Shown here piece after piece: positions 46,037 through 55,466 of a DNA stretch of 64,000 bases. The translations under genes and the position numbers were made by a program. The DNA comes from Nocardioides luteus (GTDB taxonomy: Bacteria; Actinomycetota; Actinomycetes; Propionibacteriales; Nocardioidaceae). Below the pieces are notes generated by a model. The model was not told where the DNA came from. It ran no database searches and saw only the letters and a program-made list of their open reading frames with translations. How positions within the stretch are numbered: position 1 is the first letter of the stretch; each line of letters opens with the position of its first letter. The stretch is taken from assembly GCF_000960475.2 (NCBI RefSeq), contig NZ_JZDQ02000019.1, positions 1 through 64,000 on the forward strand. The letters run 5' to 3'.

Positions 46037-46747
46037 TCAACACACGGCGATACGACTCACCCAGCTGCGGGACTGGAGGTCGATTGCGCGCCGTATGGCG
46101 TCGTCGACCTCCGTCCTGTCGCAGCCACACAGGCGAAGGCAGCCTGCGGCGATCTCGATGGCGCGGTCCCTGTCTACGTCGCTGCCATCGGTACGCAGCG
46201 TGATGACGCCCTCCACCTGCTGGATCAGCATCGAGCCAAGCGCTGGGGGAGAGGTGGTCACTCCGTGCCTGGCGGCGACCCTCGACCCAAGATCCGCGTA
46301 CGCCTCTACGAGCTCGCCATGGGCCTGACGGAACCTCGCGTAGTCGAGGTTGGTGGCGGAGATGACGTCCGGCTGCCGGTACAGAACCCCGACGTTGTGC
46401 GGCACCCGCGCGAGCGTGTCGATGTCGACCAGTGCGAGCAAGCACAGAGCGGTCTCGACTCGTTCCGGGGGCACCAGGGCGACGATCTCGTCGACCACCA
46501 TCTGCGTCGGCCTCACGGTCGTGGCGAGCAGTGCAGCGAGGATCTCGTCTTTGCCGGCGAAGTGGTAGTAGAGAGATGCCTGGCGGATCCCGACCGCCTC
46601 GGCGATCTCGCGGGTGGAGGTCGCGGCGAACCCTCTGCTGGTGAACAAGCGCGCGGCCGCTTCCAGAACCTGCTCGCGTGGTGTGCCTACGCCGTTGTTC
46701 GGAGTAAGTCGTGGTCGGCCTGGTCGGACCTTGCTGAGCGATGACAT
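46037..46747 (-). CDS. TetR/AcrR family transcriptional regulator
   Basis: The protein has 236 aa. An AT-hook-like RPGRPRL near residue 10 precedes the HTH (LEAAARLFTSRGFAATSTRE, IAEAVGIRQASLYYHFAGK). The C-terminal domain is of unknown ligand class and ends with two Cys (LRLCGCDR). ATG 46747 is favoured over upstream ATGs because AGAGAGAC is correctly spaced. It ends 5 bp after the convergent papain-like gene. Confidence 0.85.
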   Translation of the reverse strand: MSSLSKVRPGRPRLTPNNGVGTPREQVLEAAARLFTSRGFAATSTREIAEAVGIRQASLYYHFAGKDEILAALLATTVRPTQMVVDEIVALVPPERVETALCLLALVDIDTLARVPHNVGVLYRQPDVISATNLDYARFRQAHGELVEAYADLGSRVAARHGVTTSPPALGSMLIQQVEGVITLRTDGSDVDRDRAIEIAAGCLRLCGCDRTEVDDAIRRAIDLQSRSWVSRIAVC

Positions 46748-46944
46748 CCGAGTCTCTCTGTCGCTTTCCATGTTGCTGGAGTCCGGGCGGACAGTGGCTT
46801 CGAGGCCCATCCGTCCGCCCGGATGCCTTCAGCCTCCTCGAATGGGGCGGAGCATATGAGGCCTTAATGAGGACTTTTAGCGGTCATTCTGTAGTGCGCG
46901 ATAGAGTTGATGAGGCGGGGCGAGGTCTATACCGGAGGAAGGTC

Positions 46945-48207
46945 ATGAGCGATGGGATTGGGAACGTCCTGCTGAAGGCCGCCCGGCAGCATGCCGGGTT
47001 CGGATCTCAACAGGCGCTGGCTGATGCGTTGACGCGCGCCGCACCGCAGTTGGGCCTTGGCCATGTCGAGATCAGCGTCAGGCAGGTACGCCGATGGGAG
47101 TCGGCTACGCCGCCGTGGCCACGCTCGGACTATCAGCGCCTCCTCACCCATGTCCTCAACCTGCCCATCGAGCAGCTCGGGTTCACCGCGCCCTGGGACA
47201 CGATGCCGGGAACGCCCTCCAGGCCCGAGTCGCCACAGAAGCGGGAGTCGACCCGTCGCTCCCCACGTCCGACGGCCCCGGCGGGAGCCCAGCCCGTGAC
47301 GATCGCCGCGGACGTCACCGCCATCATGGCTGCCTACCGCCGCATGTATCCCACCGTCGCGCCCGGGCACCTGCTGGCTGTGTTGGTCGAGCACAACCAC
47401 ATGGTCGCCGGGCTGGTGGAAGAGGCGACCGGAACGATCCGCGAGCGGCTCGCTCTGTCGCTTGCGGAGTCGCTGTTGCTCGCCGGGCGAATTGAGTTCT
47501 TCTCGCTTCAGCGTCCTGCGGATGCCGATGCCACCTACATCAACGCGCTCCAGATGGCCGCAGTCGCCGACGACTCGCTGCTCGGCTCGGCCATCTTGGC
47601 GCACACCGCCTTCATCCCCGGTTGGGTCCAGGACACCGACCTCACCGCGGACCGCATCCGTGCAGCGAGGGTCTACGCCCGCCGCGCTCCCGCGTCGGTG
47701 GAGCATCTCGCATGGTTGGACGCGGTCGAGGCCGAATGCGCCACCATCGCTGGCAACTATGACCAGGCGCTGAAGCTGATCCACCACGCTGAGGACCTGA
47801 TGGCCGAACCCAACGAGCATCAGCCGCCCGACTGGTTCACCTGGTTCTCTCCGATGAGACTGGCCGCCTTCAAGGGCAACACCGAACTCAAGGCCGGCCG
47901 CATCGTCCAGGCCCGCGCGACGTTGCAATGGGCCATGGACTCGGCCACCACTGGCGACGAAAAGCAATCGCCGGTGATTCTCGGCGACCTGGCCGCCGTC
48001 GAGGCAGCCGCCGGCAACCCCGAGGCGGCCTGCGACTACGCCGAGCAGGCCCTCGACAGCCTCGCGGTCAACTGGTACGCCACCGGCATGGAGCGGATCA
48101 TGACCGTACGTAAGGCCTTGGACGCCCACGCCGATCTCGACTGCGTCCGCCGCCTCGACGACCGCCTCTACGGCTGGCACAACACGTTGAGCGCACTACG
48201 TCACTGA
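46945..48207 (+). CDS. Helix-turn-helix regulator with TPR-like domain
   Basis: The protein has 420 aa. The N-terminal XRE-like region (FGSQQALADALTRAAPQLGL, VSVRQVRRWESATPPWPRSD-type) is followed by a long helical TPR-like domain. Actinobacterial proteins of this layout are common and mostly uncharacterised. The ATG at 46945 has an excellent RBS (GGAGGAAGG). A TAGAGT box at about 46910 could be the -10. Its 3' end overlaps a convergent HAD hydrolase gene by 7 bp, a recurrent pairing. Confidence 0.8.
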   Translation: MSDGIGNVLLKAARQHAGFGSQQALADALTRAAPQLGLGHVEISVRQVRRWESATPPWPRSDYQRLLTHVLNLPIEQLGFTAPWDTMPGTPSRPESPQKRESTRRSPRPTAPAGAQPVTIAADVTAIMAAYRRMYPTVAPGHLLAVLVEHNHMVAGLVEEATGTIRERLALSLAESLLLAGRIEFFSLQRPADADATYINALQMAAVADDSLLGSAILAHTAFIPGWVQDTDLTADRIRAARVYARRAPASVEHLAWLDAVEAECATIAGNYDQALKLIHHAEDLMAEPNEHQPPDWFTWFSPMRLAAFKGNTELKAGRIVQARATLQWAMDSATTGDEKQSPVILGDLAAVEAAAGNPEAACDYAEQALDSLAVNWYATGMERIMTVRKALDAHADLDCVRRLDDRLYGWHNTLSALRH

Positions 48208-48860
48208 CCGGGATCGTTGAGCGCTGCGATCCGTTCGGGCAACTCGGCCAGTGTCGAGATCCGGATCGTCGCGATCTCGTCCGCCTCCGGGTCATGTTCC
48301 TGGATCACGCCCCACGGCCCTCGGCGGATCAGCGCCGTCGCCATCCCCGACTCGTAAGCAGGCCGGACGTCGTTGTCGAGCCGGTCGCCGACATAGAGGA
48401 TCTCCTCAGCCGCGTACGGCACCGCCTCGATGACACGCTCGAAGAACGCCAGGTCCGGCTTGCTCGCACCCCAGTCGTCCGAGGTCGCGACCATGTCCAC
48501 AGGAAAGTCCAGTTCCCGCAAGATCCGGCCGGCGTTGATGGTCTGGTTGCCGGCAAGCCCGAGCCACAATCCGGCAGCGCGGAGCTCTTTCAGTGCGGGC
48601 CGCACGTCGGGATAGATGTCGTTCTCTCCGAACCACTCGGGCTGACCAGCTTCCTCTCGCTTCCGTCGTTCCTCGGTCAGATCGAACCCAGGCCTGAACA
48701 CCTGGAAGGTCTCTCGGTAGTCCAGCCCACGGGCGATGACGGCCCCGAAGACCGCGGAGAACGTGTGACGCGGCACCCCCAGCCAGTCCGCCCACGTGTT
48801 GTACTCCCGTGTCTCGTTCACCACGCACTCGCCGACGTCGAACACCACCGCACGAATCAT
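48201..48860 (-). CDS. HAD family hydrolase
   Basis: The protein has 219 aa. Motif I is FDVGECVVNE (Asp8 nucleophile, but Gly replaces the usual second Asp), motif II is the weak GLAGNQ, motif III Lys is in ASKPDLAFF, and motif IV is YVGDRLDND. The cap is helical (C1 type). The missing second Asp would weaken ordinary phosphatase activity. Start ATG 48860 has GGAAGGATCC upstream. Confidence 0.82.
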   Translation of the reverse strand: MIRAVVFDVGECVVNETREYNTWADWLGVPRHTFSAVFGAVIARGLDYRETFQVFRPGFDLTEERRKREEAGQPEWFGENDIYPDVRPALKELRAAGLWLGLAGNQTINAGRILRELDFPVDMVATSDDWGASKPDLAFFERVIEAVPYAAEEILYVGDRLDNDVRPAYESGMATALIRRGPWGVIQEHDPEADEIATIRISTLAELPERIAALNDPGQ

Positions 48861-48927
48861 GGACCCGGATCCTTCCACACGTCATCAGCGCTCACCCGTC
48901 GGTACTTCTGATGCCGGGCGAGTTCCG

Positions 48928-49689
48928 CTAGTCGCGCCGTGGACTCCTTGAGGCGTTGGCGATGAAATTGCGCTGGTTCTCGAGAATCGCGGCGGTTGCT
49001 TCGCTGACACTGACACCCCAGCCGCCGGCGAGAGCTGCAACCACCTCTGCGATGTGGTTGGGCTGAGCTGGCCCTCGGGCCCCGCGCGCGTACGGACCGT
49101 CGGTCTCAAGAAGCGTCCGGTCGCGAGGGATCGCTCGAAGGAGCGTTGTGAACTTCTTTGAGCGAACCATGGCGATGTTGTAAGAGAAATAGAGGCCGGC
49201 GTCCAGCGCGGAATCGATCGGGGCCGTGGGTCCGGTGTACCAATGCAATACGGCGGGAAGCTTGGCCTGTGCGAGGAAGCTGATGCTGTCAGCTTCGGCA
49301 CCCCGGCTGTGGACGGTCAGAGGGTGTTGCCCTGGTTGTGCTTCTGCGAGGACGGCGTCGAATACACGGAGTTGGTGCTTCTTGGTGGCGGCGCCGTGTC
49401 GTGAGAAGTCGAGGCCGACTTCGCCGATCCAGGTGGTTTCGGGTACGAGTCGGAAGAAGCGTGCGAGGTCGCTGGGTGTGAAGGTGTGGGCTTTGAGCGG
49501 GTGGAGTCCGAGAGCGACTTGGACGTGGTCGCGTGGCCCGAGCCGGGTGCGCAGACGTCGGTACTCTTCGGGGCTCTCGGTAACGGCGATGATAGAGGTG
49601 TTGGCCTCAGCTGCTCGAATGACGGCGACGGGGTTGGTGTAGGCGCTGACGTGACAGTGGGTGTCGAGCAGGTGGGTGGGGTTCATCAT
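48928..49689 (-). CDS. qatD: Qat anti-phage system TatD family nuclease QatD
   Basis: The protein has 253 aa. TatD metal-dependent hydrolase with all ligands: His11/His13 (DTHCHV), Glu90 (IGEVGLDFSRHG), His127, His149 (LHWYTG) and Asp197 (LLETDGPYARG). It is probably a DNase. It lies 10 bp downstream of the QueC-like gene in a four-gene operon that matches qatABCD in content and order, which sets it apart from housekeeping TatD. Confidence 0.88.
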   Translation of the reverse strand: MMNPTHLLDTHCHVSAYTNPVAVIRAAEANTSIIAVTESPEEYRRLRTRLGPRDHVQVALGLHPLKAHTFTPSDLARFFRLVPETTWIGEVGLDFSRHGAATKKHQLRVFDAVLAEAQPGQHPLTVHSRGAEADSISFLAQAKLPAVLHWYTGPTAPIDSALDAGLYFSYNIAMVRSKKFTTLLRAIPRDRTLLETDGPYARGARGPAQPNHIAEVVAALAGGWGVSVSEATAAILENQRNFIANASRSPRRD

Positions 49690-49699
49690 CCGGTTCCAG

Positions 49700-51073
49700 T
49701 TAGTGGTGGCCGTGTCGGGCGAGGTGTGCTTCGGTGTGGTCGGTCGCGTCCTGGAACCACTTTCGCAGTTCTGTTAGGCCGCCGCGCCAGACGCGGATGA
49801 AGGCCTGGTGTTCTCCGTTAGGGATAGGGCCGTTGCGGAGGATGTCGCGGTCAGGGTGGTCGTTGAATGCGCCCTTGATTACCGCCCGTAGGTCGGCCGA
49901 GCGGGCTGTGTTTCTGTCGAGGAGCCCTTTGCCAGTCAACGCGTCCCAGGAGTAGTGCTTAAGGGGATTCTCGTCCCATCCGACATGTGACATTGAGGCT
50001 CGACGAATGAGGCAAGGAAAGCAGTAGCCGCAGTTCCCCTGCCTCCTGCGGACGTAGCGCGCGGCTTCAGGATGGGAGCAGGACACGCTGTACGGTGCTA
50101 GCCGTTTGAGGAGTTTGGGGTTGAGCGTTTCGGCGAGGAGTTCACCCTTCGTTTTCAACCGGTACGGGTTCCGGAGCGGGTTGGAGACGCCCAGTTGCTG
50201 GATCATCTGCTGCAGGCCGTAGATGAAGTGCGGGTGCGTCGTGCGGGTGCTGTAGCTCCCGCTCCTAGCTCGGGTTAGCGGGACGTTGATCCCGATGAAT
50301 CCGTTCTCGGGTATGTAGACGGGGGTTCGGGAGTTGACGGATGCCGCGAGTGCCAGCGCCGTTGTGAGGAACAGGAGCGACCTGGCGCGGGTGGTGTTCT
50401 CGCGAGGGCCCGGAAGCGGGCGTAGCTGTGAGTTGTTCGCTGGGGCGGGCCGGAGGAAGAGTTGTTTGGTGATGAACCGGTCCGATCCATAGTGGGCTTC
50501 AAGCTCGTGGAGAAGTTTGTCCTGTGCCGTCGAAGCCTGTCCGCCCTCATTGTGCGAGACGAGGCAGAGACGGCGGTCGGGGTCTTCCTCGAGGAGGTCG
50601 ATGACCCCGGTAAGGGAGTCGAGGCCGCCGGAGAACAGGCAGACAGCGTCAACGGGGCCGACGGGAGTCACGGCGTCAGGGACTCGATCGAGTCCGTTGA
50701 GTGGGGACGCCTGTTCTCTGTACGTCTCAATGGTCCATTGGTCGCCGGTTAGGAAGTTCAGGACGGACTCGATGCCACTTTCCTGCCACTGCTTGGGGTC
50801 GTTGACGGGGATGGTGATGTTGAGGTTGCGGGTCCAACTGTCTGCGGCCCCGGCCCGCAGGGCGGTCTTGTCAGCGCAGTAGGTGGCTGCGCCGAGCAGG
50901 AGCAGGTCAAGAGCCTCGCGTGGGGGGCGCCAACCATCGAGGAATCTGCCGCCAGCTCGTTTGCCGAGTTGAATTGTTGCTTCGGGACGACCTGGCGCCC
51001 AGTCGAGGACGCGTACCTCGGGGTGGGTGGGAAGCTGCCTGGAAAGGTCAGTCCGGACGTGGTAATCGGTCAT
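49700..51073 (-). CDS. qatC: Qat anti-phage system QueC-like protein QatC
   Basis: The protein has 457 aa. A PP-loop nucleotide-binding motif LFSGGLDS (residues 147-153) sits in a QueC-like fold, and a four-Cys set (Cys332, Cys348, Cys351, Cys354 in GNCGYCFPC) would bind zinc. True QueC is about 220 aa; the N-terminal extension of about 140 residues is a feature of QatC. No other queuosine genes are nearby. The start overlaps the qatB stop by 4 bp. QueC-like chemistry on a protein or nucleic acid is inferred. Confidence 0.9.
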   Translation of the reverse strand: MTDYHVRTDLSRQLPTHPEVRVLDWAPGRPEATIQLGKRAGGRFLDGWRPPREALDLLLLGAATYCADKTALRAGAADSWTRNLNITIPVNDPKQWQESGIESVLNFLTGDQWTIETYREQASPLNGLDRVPDAVTPVGPVDAVCLFSGGLDSLTGVIDLLEEDPDRRLCLVSHNEGGQASTAQDKLLHELEAHYGSDRFITKQLFLRPAPANNSQLRPLPGPRENTTRARSLLFLTTALALAASVNSRTPVYIPENGFIGINVPLTRARSGSYSTRTTHPHFIYGLQQMIQQLGVSNPLRNPYRLKTKGELLAETLNPKLLKRLAPYSVSCSHPEAARYVRRRQGNCGYCFPCLIRRASMSHVGWDENPLKHYSWDALTGKGLLDRNTARSADLRAVIKGAFNDHPDRDILRNGPIPNGEHQAFIRVWRGGLTELRKWFQDATDHTEAHLARHGHH

Positions 51074-51792
51074 GCGTGGTCCTTTGCATCGAGTGCGCTG
51101 ATTGCTTCGTATGCCGACCCCATCGCACTTTCCGCGATGGCCTTGCCTTGTGCGCCTTCCCAGTCGATGTTGCCGACGCTGTTGGGGAGCGTAATGCCGA
51201 CGAGGTCCTCGATGATGTCGCGCATCTGCTGGTCGGCTTGACGTTGAGCCGCGGGGTCGAGGCGACTGAGTCGCTCGGCGACAACGGGCATTCGGTTGTA
51301 GATGTACAGGGCCAAGAAGCGTTCGAGGAGGTTCTTGAGCTCGGCTTCGGTCACCCCGACTCCAGCGAGCTCTTGCCATGAGTCCGCGTCGCCGAAGAGT
51401 TCGTCGAGGATGTCGCAGCCAGCATCGCGTGCAGCTTGGGCGTCGAGGTCGTCGCCGTTGCCACCGATGAAGGTGACGAGTTCGTCGAGTACGACAAAGC
51501 GATCTTGCCCGACGAGCTGTACGAGCCCGAGGGAGTCAAGGGTCAGTCGGACGCCTTCTGTAGCGAAGCCAGAGAGGAGTGCGCCGAGGCGTCTGATGCC
51601 TCTGATGCCGGCTACGCCGGTTGAGGCGGCCGTTGCTGCACCGCCGAGAACCGCGACGTGACGGGCTACTACTCGTTCGGCTCGTTCTTTGGAGCCCGTG
51701 CGGCTGAGTCCGCGCACGTAGCTGGTTGTAGCGACCTTGAGTGGCGTCCAGTCGCCGCCTCTGCCTGTGGTGCGGTCAGCTGAGGTCCCCAC
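51070..51792 (-). CDS. qatB: Qat anti-phage system associated protein QatB
   Basis: The protein has 240 aa. It begins VGTSADRTTGRGGDWTPLKV, the GTS...WTPL N-terminus typical of QatB, then a mostly helical body (ELLFERFLALYIYNRMPVVA-like region). Molecular function is unknown; the family is recognised by its place in qat operons. The GTG at 51792 has GAAGGGCGGG upstream and overlaps qatA by 17 bp; the more upstream ATG at 51837 has no RBS. Confidence 0.85.
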   Translation of the reverse strand: MGTSADRTTGRGGDWTPLKVATTSYVRGLSRTGSKERAERVVARHVAVLGGAATAASTGVAGIRGIRRLGALLSGFATEGVRLTLDSLGLVQLVGQDRFVVLDELVTFIGGNGDDLDAQAARDAGCDILDELFGDADSWQELAGVGVTEAELKNLLERFLALYIYNRMPVVAERLSRLDPAAQRQADQQMRDIIEDLVGITLPNSVGNIDWEGAQGKAIAESAMGSAYEAISALDAKDHA

Positions 51793-53782
51793 TGGTTCCC
51801 GCCCTTCTTTGCGCAGTTCGTGATGTCTCCAGGACACGTCGAAGTGCGAGGTTGTCGCTGGCTGCCCATGTGTCGAGGAGACTGATGACGTCAGGGTTGT
51901 CCGATGGGAGGCGAAGGACGGCCTTTGTCGCAGCTTCGGGCGGGATGGTCATCGCGGGGACCCGCTTCAGCACGTCGCATACCTGCTGAACGATGTCGGG
52001 GATCTGTTCTGCGAGTTCGAGGGCAACAGTCAGAGCGATGGTCGCTGGGGCGCGCTGCACCCGCTCAAGGAGGGCCTCCATGAACTGTGCTCGCTCTGCG
52101 CTGTCGAGGTCCTTGACCTGCTGGTAAAAGTTGCGGCGGCTCGCGTTGACTTCGTTCTGGACCTGGGCAAGGAGTTGCTGGAGGGCCTGGGTTAGGCGTG
52201 ACGCTGAGACGCCGAAGGAGAGCTTGTCTCGGGAGTAGGTGAAGTACTTCCGAAGGTCGACGCCCTTTAGCGGTGGCTCGGCCCGGAGCCAAGTGGCGAT
52301 GTGCGGCTTGTCCGCCCAAGTCTGAGCATCAGTCAGAGGTACGGGTGGGATCGGCACATTCACCGGGTCTACTTGGGCCTTCTTCGCGGCTCGAGGCGCG
52401 CCAGCCTTGGCGATGGGCGATTCCGACGGACTGGGGGCTGGCGCGGCACCGCGGGCGCGGTCCTCGGCTTCAGCGATCTCGGGACAACTTCCGCCAGCGA
52501 CGACCACCCAGTCGAAGAGCTTCTGGAACTCGGTTTGGTGTTGATCCTCGAGGACCATGAGCTTGGCCAGGATAGGGAGTTTGAGGTCAATGTTGCGGCG
52601 GGCCGCACTTCGGTACTTGAGGAGCAGGTTGTTGAGGAACCGCTTGAGTTGGCGCGGGTTACCTCGAAGGGACGTGCTGAGGATGGGCGTTATCTCAGCG
52701 GCCCAGGACAGATCGTTGGCTAGTTGTTCTGGGACGGCACCGAGGGCTTCCCCTGCGATGCCGATGTTGAACGCGACGGTGAGATCGCCCGTAGCGCGTG
52801 CCGCGTCGGCCGCTGCCCGGACCTTCGCGAAGTCGTTCGCGTCTAGATGGAGTTCCGCAAAGAGCAGGTTGACGTATGTCTCAGCTTCGGGTGCGGAGAG
52901 CGGTGGGATTGCGACCTTAAGTTGAAGCATCTTCTCTAGGTAGTCGCGGCCAATACCGGCGCCGTCCTGCTTCGTCAAGTCCGGGTAGCGTGAGTCGATT
53001 GCAGACTCGACGACGGTCTGGTTCAACGCGAGGACGTACGCGGTATGCGGAGTGTTCAGAAACAGCCGGATTGCCTCGAAAGTATCTACAACTGTTTCGG
53101 GGAGGCATCGGTCGAGGTCGTCAATGAGAACGACGATTGCTTCGTAGGGGGCCGCGGCAACGAGGCTGCCGAACAGAGTCCTGAACGTCTTGATGTCGTC
53201 TGGGTAATCAGCAGCGCCGTCGGATTTATCAACGACTTCGGGAGGGTCTGCGAGCGCACTGCTCACCTCTCCCGCGATGGCGCCTGCGCCCTTGGTGGCG
53301 ATGTCTACCAATGCAGAGTCGAGGTCTGGGGATGTGAGTTGGAGGACAATGGGCGTCGCACCGGCAGCCATTGAGGCGCCAACTCGCCCGCTGCGCCGCC
53401 CGAACTTCTTCAAGCCCTCGACGATCTTCATTAGCCTCGTAATTTCGGCTTTCAGGGCTGGGGCGCTCTTGCGGAGCGCATCGAGGATTGAGCTCATCAA
53501 CGCCGTCTTCACGTCGTCGTAGTCCTCGTGCTGCCAAGGACTGAACTCGACGACGAGATAGCGTGGCTTCGGTTCCTGTCCGTCCTCACCTTCAACCTCA
53601 CTGGTCAGGGCTGCGACCTCGCTCCCTGCAATACGCATCAGGCTGCTCTTGCCCGAACCCCAATCACCGAGGACGCCTACTGTGAGAGGAAGGAGGCGCG
53701 GCTCCGTGAGTGCGACGACAAGGCCGTCGACTAGGAAGTCGAACCCGAGTAGATCGAAGTCAGCCTCGTTATCAGCCCACAC
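51776..53782 (-). CDS. qatA: Qat anti-phage system KAP family P-loop ATPase QatA
   Basis: The protein has 668 aa. KAP NTPase: Walker A GDWGSGKSS (residues 39-47), EFSPWQHEDYDD typical of KAP proteins, and Walker B VVLIDDLDRC (residues 217-226), followed by an RNPRQLKRFLNNLLLKYR-like sensor segment. Unlike many KAP proteins no TM helices are obvious. GTG start at 53782 with GGAAATGGGGA upstream. First gene of the qat operon; codon use is less GC-rich than the flanks, suggesting horizontal acquisition. Confidence 0.9.
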   Translation of the reverse strand: MWADNEADFDLLGFDFLVDGLVVALTEPRLLPLTVGVLGDWGSGKSSLMRIAGSEVAALTSEVEGEDGQEPKPRYLVVEFSPWQHEDYDDVKTALMSSILDALRKSAPALKAEITRLMKIVEGLKKFGRRSGRVGASMAAGATPIVLQLTSPDLDSALVDIATKGAGAIAGEVSSALADPPEVVDKSDGAADYPDDIKTFRTLFGSLVAAAPYEAIVVLIDDLDRCLPETVVDTFEAIRLFLNTPHTAYVLALNQTVVESAIDSRYPDLTKQDGAGIGRDYLEKMLQLKVAIPPLSAPEAETYVNLLFAELHLDANDFAKVRAAADAARATGDLTVAFNIGIAGEALGAVPEQLANDLSWAAEITPILSTSLRGNPRQLKRFLNNLLLKYRSAARRNIDLKLPILAKLMVLEDQHQTEFQKLFDWVVVAGGSCPEIAEAEDRARGAAPAPSPSESPIAKAGAPRAAKKAQVDPVNVPIPPVPLTDAQTWADKPHIATWLRAEPPLKGVDLRKYFTYSRDKLSFGVSASRLTQALQQLLAQVQNEVNASRRNFYQQVKDLDSAERAQFMEALLERVQRAPATIALTVALELAEQIPDIVQQVCDVLKRVPAMTIPPEAATKAVLRLPSDNPDVISLLDTWAASDNLALRRVLETSRTAQRRAGTSGDLS

Positions 53783-53978
53783 TGCACATTCCCCATTTCC
53801 AAGTCGTAACTCGCTCTATGGTCATGCCGAAGTTACTATTCGGCGCTTCCGAAAGCCGCGTAGAAATGACGCCGGTCTGCGCCATCGGTCCGTGATTCGG
53901 GAAGGGCGAAATATCCCGGAATCGAATCTCTCTGAATGAGCAAGATGTGTTCGTCTCGGATGGTCTGATCAGTCGTTG

Positions 53979-54557
53979 TCATCCCGGGGGTCGTCCCCAG
54001 GTGACGGCTGCGCGTGCTGCTGGATCAAGAGTCTCGGCAAGGATGACGTCTGGGCGGGCCCCGAGAGCGCCGTTGATGCTGGAGAAAGCCGTGCGCAGCC
54101 CGGCGTAGATGGTCAGCGCGACGATCTGAGGCTCGCTGAACCCCGCATCGCGGAGACGCTGGATGTCTTGCGGTGTGCTGCTACCTGGTGAGCGAGCGAC
54201 GGTACGTGCCCAGGCGGCCAGCGCCTGTTCGCGCTCGCTGAACGGTTCGTCGTCGGCGGTGAGGGCGGCGACGGCGGTTTGCGGGTCTGCCCAATCGGAC
54301 AGGCGTTTGCCCCACGCGACGGCACAGTAGGAGTCGCCGATCTCCGCTGCCTGCGCGAGCACGATCACGGCCTTGTCGCGGGGTGTCAGCCCTGCGGCAT
54401 CGGCCGTGGCATCGAACAGCTTCACGAGCTCTTCCTTCGCCTCCGGCTGATGTGCCCACACGCGGGTGAGGTCCCAGACGTAGCCGTCGTCGGCGAGATC
54501 CTCGGCGTACAGCCTCTCCTGCCCGGCGCTCGGCGCAGGTTCCTCCAAGAAGGTCAC
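53979..54557 (-). CDS. Carboxymuconolactone decarboxylase/AhpD-like family protein
   Basis: The protein has 192 aa. AhpD fold with the active-site region EIGDSYCAVAWGKRL. The canonical CxxC is reduced to CAVA: Cys78 is kept and the second Cys is Ala81, so ordinary disulfide peroxidase cycling is unlikely. FSEREQALAAWARTVAR and the C-terminal EPQIVALTIYAGLRTAFSSI are typical. GTG start at 54557. It flanks the upstream side of the qat operon. Confidence 0.8.
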   Translation of the reverse strand: MTFLEEPAPSAGQERLYAEDLADDGYVWDLTRVWAHQPEAKEELVKLFDATADAAGLTPRDKAVIVLAQAAEIGDSYCAVAWGKRLSDWADPQTAVAALTADDEPFSEREQALAAWARTVARSPGSSTPQDIQRLRDAGFSEPQIVALTIYAGLRTAFSSINGALGARPDVILAETLDPAARAAVTWGRPPG

Positions 54558-54718
54558 GCGCTCAGCAGATCGACAGCGTGTTTACCTTGCGTCGCATTGG
54601 GGACGTACATCCCCTGTGTTGGGGAAGAGAGCTCGCTCACGGAGTCCCTCCTGGATGAGCGACGGACACGGGGTGATCGGCCGTCTGGCTGGTCGCGCGC
54701 GATCACTAGGCTTGCGGC

Positions 54719-55408
54719 GTGAAGGCGAGAGTAGAAGAGGGCCGGTTCGTCGTGAGGGAGACTGAGCACGGTACGGATCGCCGGATGTTCGGGGAGTTCA
54801 TCGGCCCGCGCGGTGAGCTGGCTTCGTACGCCTTCGGGTGGACGTCGGAAGCGGATGAGGGGCGGATCTCGATCGGTGTCGGGGCTGGCAAGGAAGGCGG
54901 CGGCACGTTTCATGCGGCTGTTCTCGAGCGTGACGGTCGCATCGGGTACGCGCTGATCGATGAGCCGTTCGAGGACGTACCTCAGGGCGGACCGCATCTG
55001 ACGGCTGCCGCGGCCCGTGCGCATGAGGACATGGCGTTTGCGTGGGCTGTGGTCGACTCGGTGATGGAGCTCGACCGTCGCGCGGTGTGGCTGCGCCACT
55101 GGCTGCGTCGGACGAAGATCATCACGACGGCACCGGTCTTGACGGGCGATGAGGCTGTCCTCTTCGTCTCGCGCGATGCCGACGACGGTTTGTGGCAGCT
55201 GATCGGGGCGTCGAAAGCCACGATGGACGGCAGCCGGGTGGGACAGCTCACCGATCTCGTCGACACGGATCCGACGCTCGTGACTGTCCTGGACCTCGAG
55301 CCCGGGGAGAGCGCGATGAGGGATCAGGCCGGCGGTCCGTGGGCTCGCTACGACGTCGACTCGCGCCCCTTGAACAGGCCGGGTCCGTTCCTCAGGGGAT
55401 CGCGCTGA
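54719..55408 (+). CDS. Hypothetical protein, C-terminus vaguely like DUF2185/Imm33
   Basis: The protein has 229 aa. Not confidently recognised. The N-terminal half is beta-rich (RMFGEFIGPRGELASYAFGW). The C-terminal part (VGQLTDLVDTDPTLVTVLDL, then PGESAMRDQAGGPWAR) loosely recalls DUF2185/Imm33 immunity-type proteins, a weak impression only. The GTG start at 54719 lies 6 nt after TAGGCT without an RBS, consistent with a leaderless gene. Confidence 0.7.
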   Translation: MKARVEEGRFVVRETEHGTDRRMFGEFIGPRGELASYAFGWTSEADEGRISIGVGAGKEGGGTFHAAVLERDGRIGYALIDEPFEDVPQGGPHLTAAAARAHEDMAFAWAVVDSVMELDRRAVWLRHWLRRTKIITTAPVLTGDEAVLFVSRDADDGLWQLIGASKATMDGSRVGQLTDLVDTDPTLVTVLDLEPGESAMRDQAGGPWARYDVDSRPLNRPGPFLRGSR

Positions 55409-55466
55409 TCGCATATGAGCGGGACCTAGGAATGGCAGCATAGGAAACCCGTCAGCAGGAGGCCCC

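Noticed and set aside
49700..51073. Queuosine biosynthesis QueC
   Set aside because: The protein is twice the size of QueC, no queDEF genes are near, and the neighbours are KAP ATPase, QatB and TatD.
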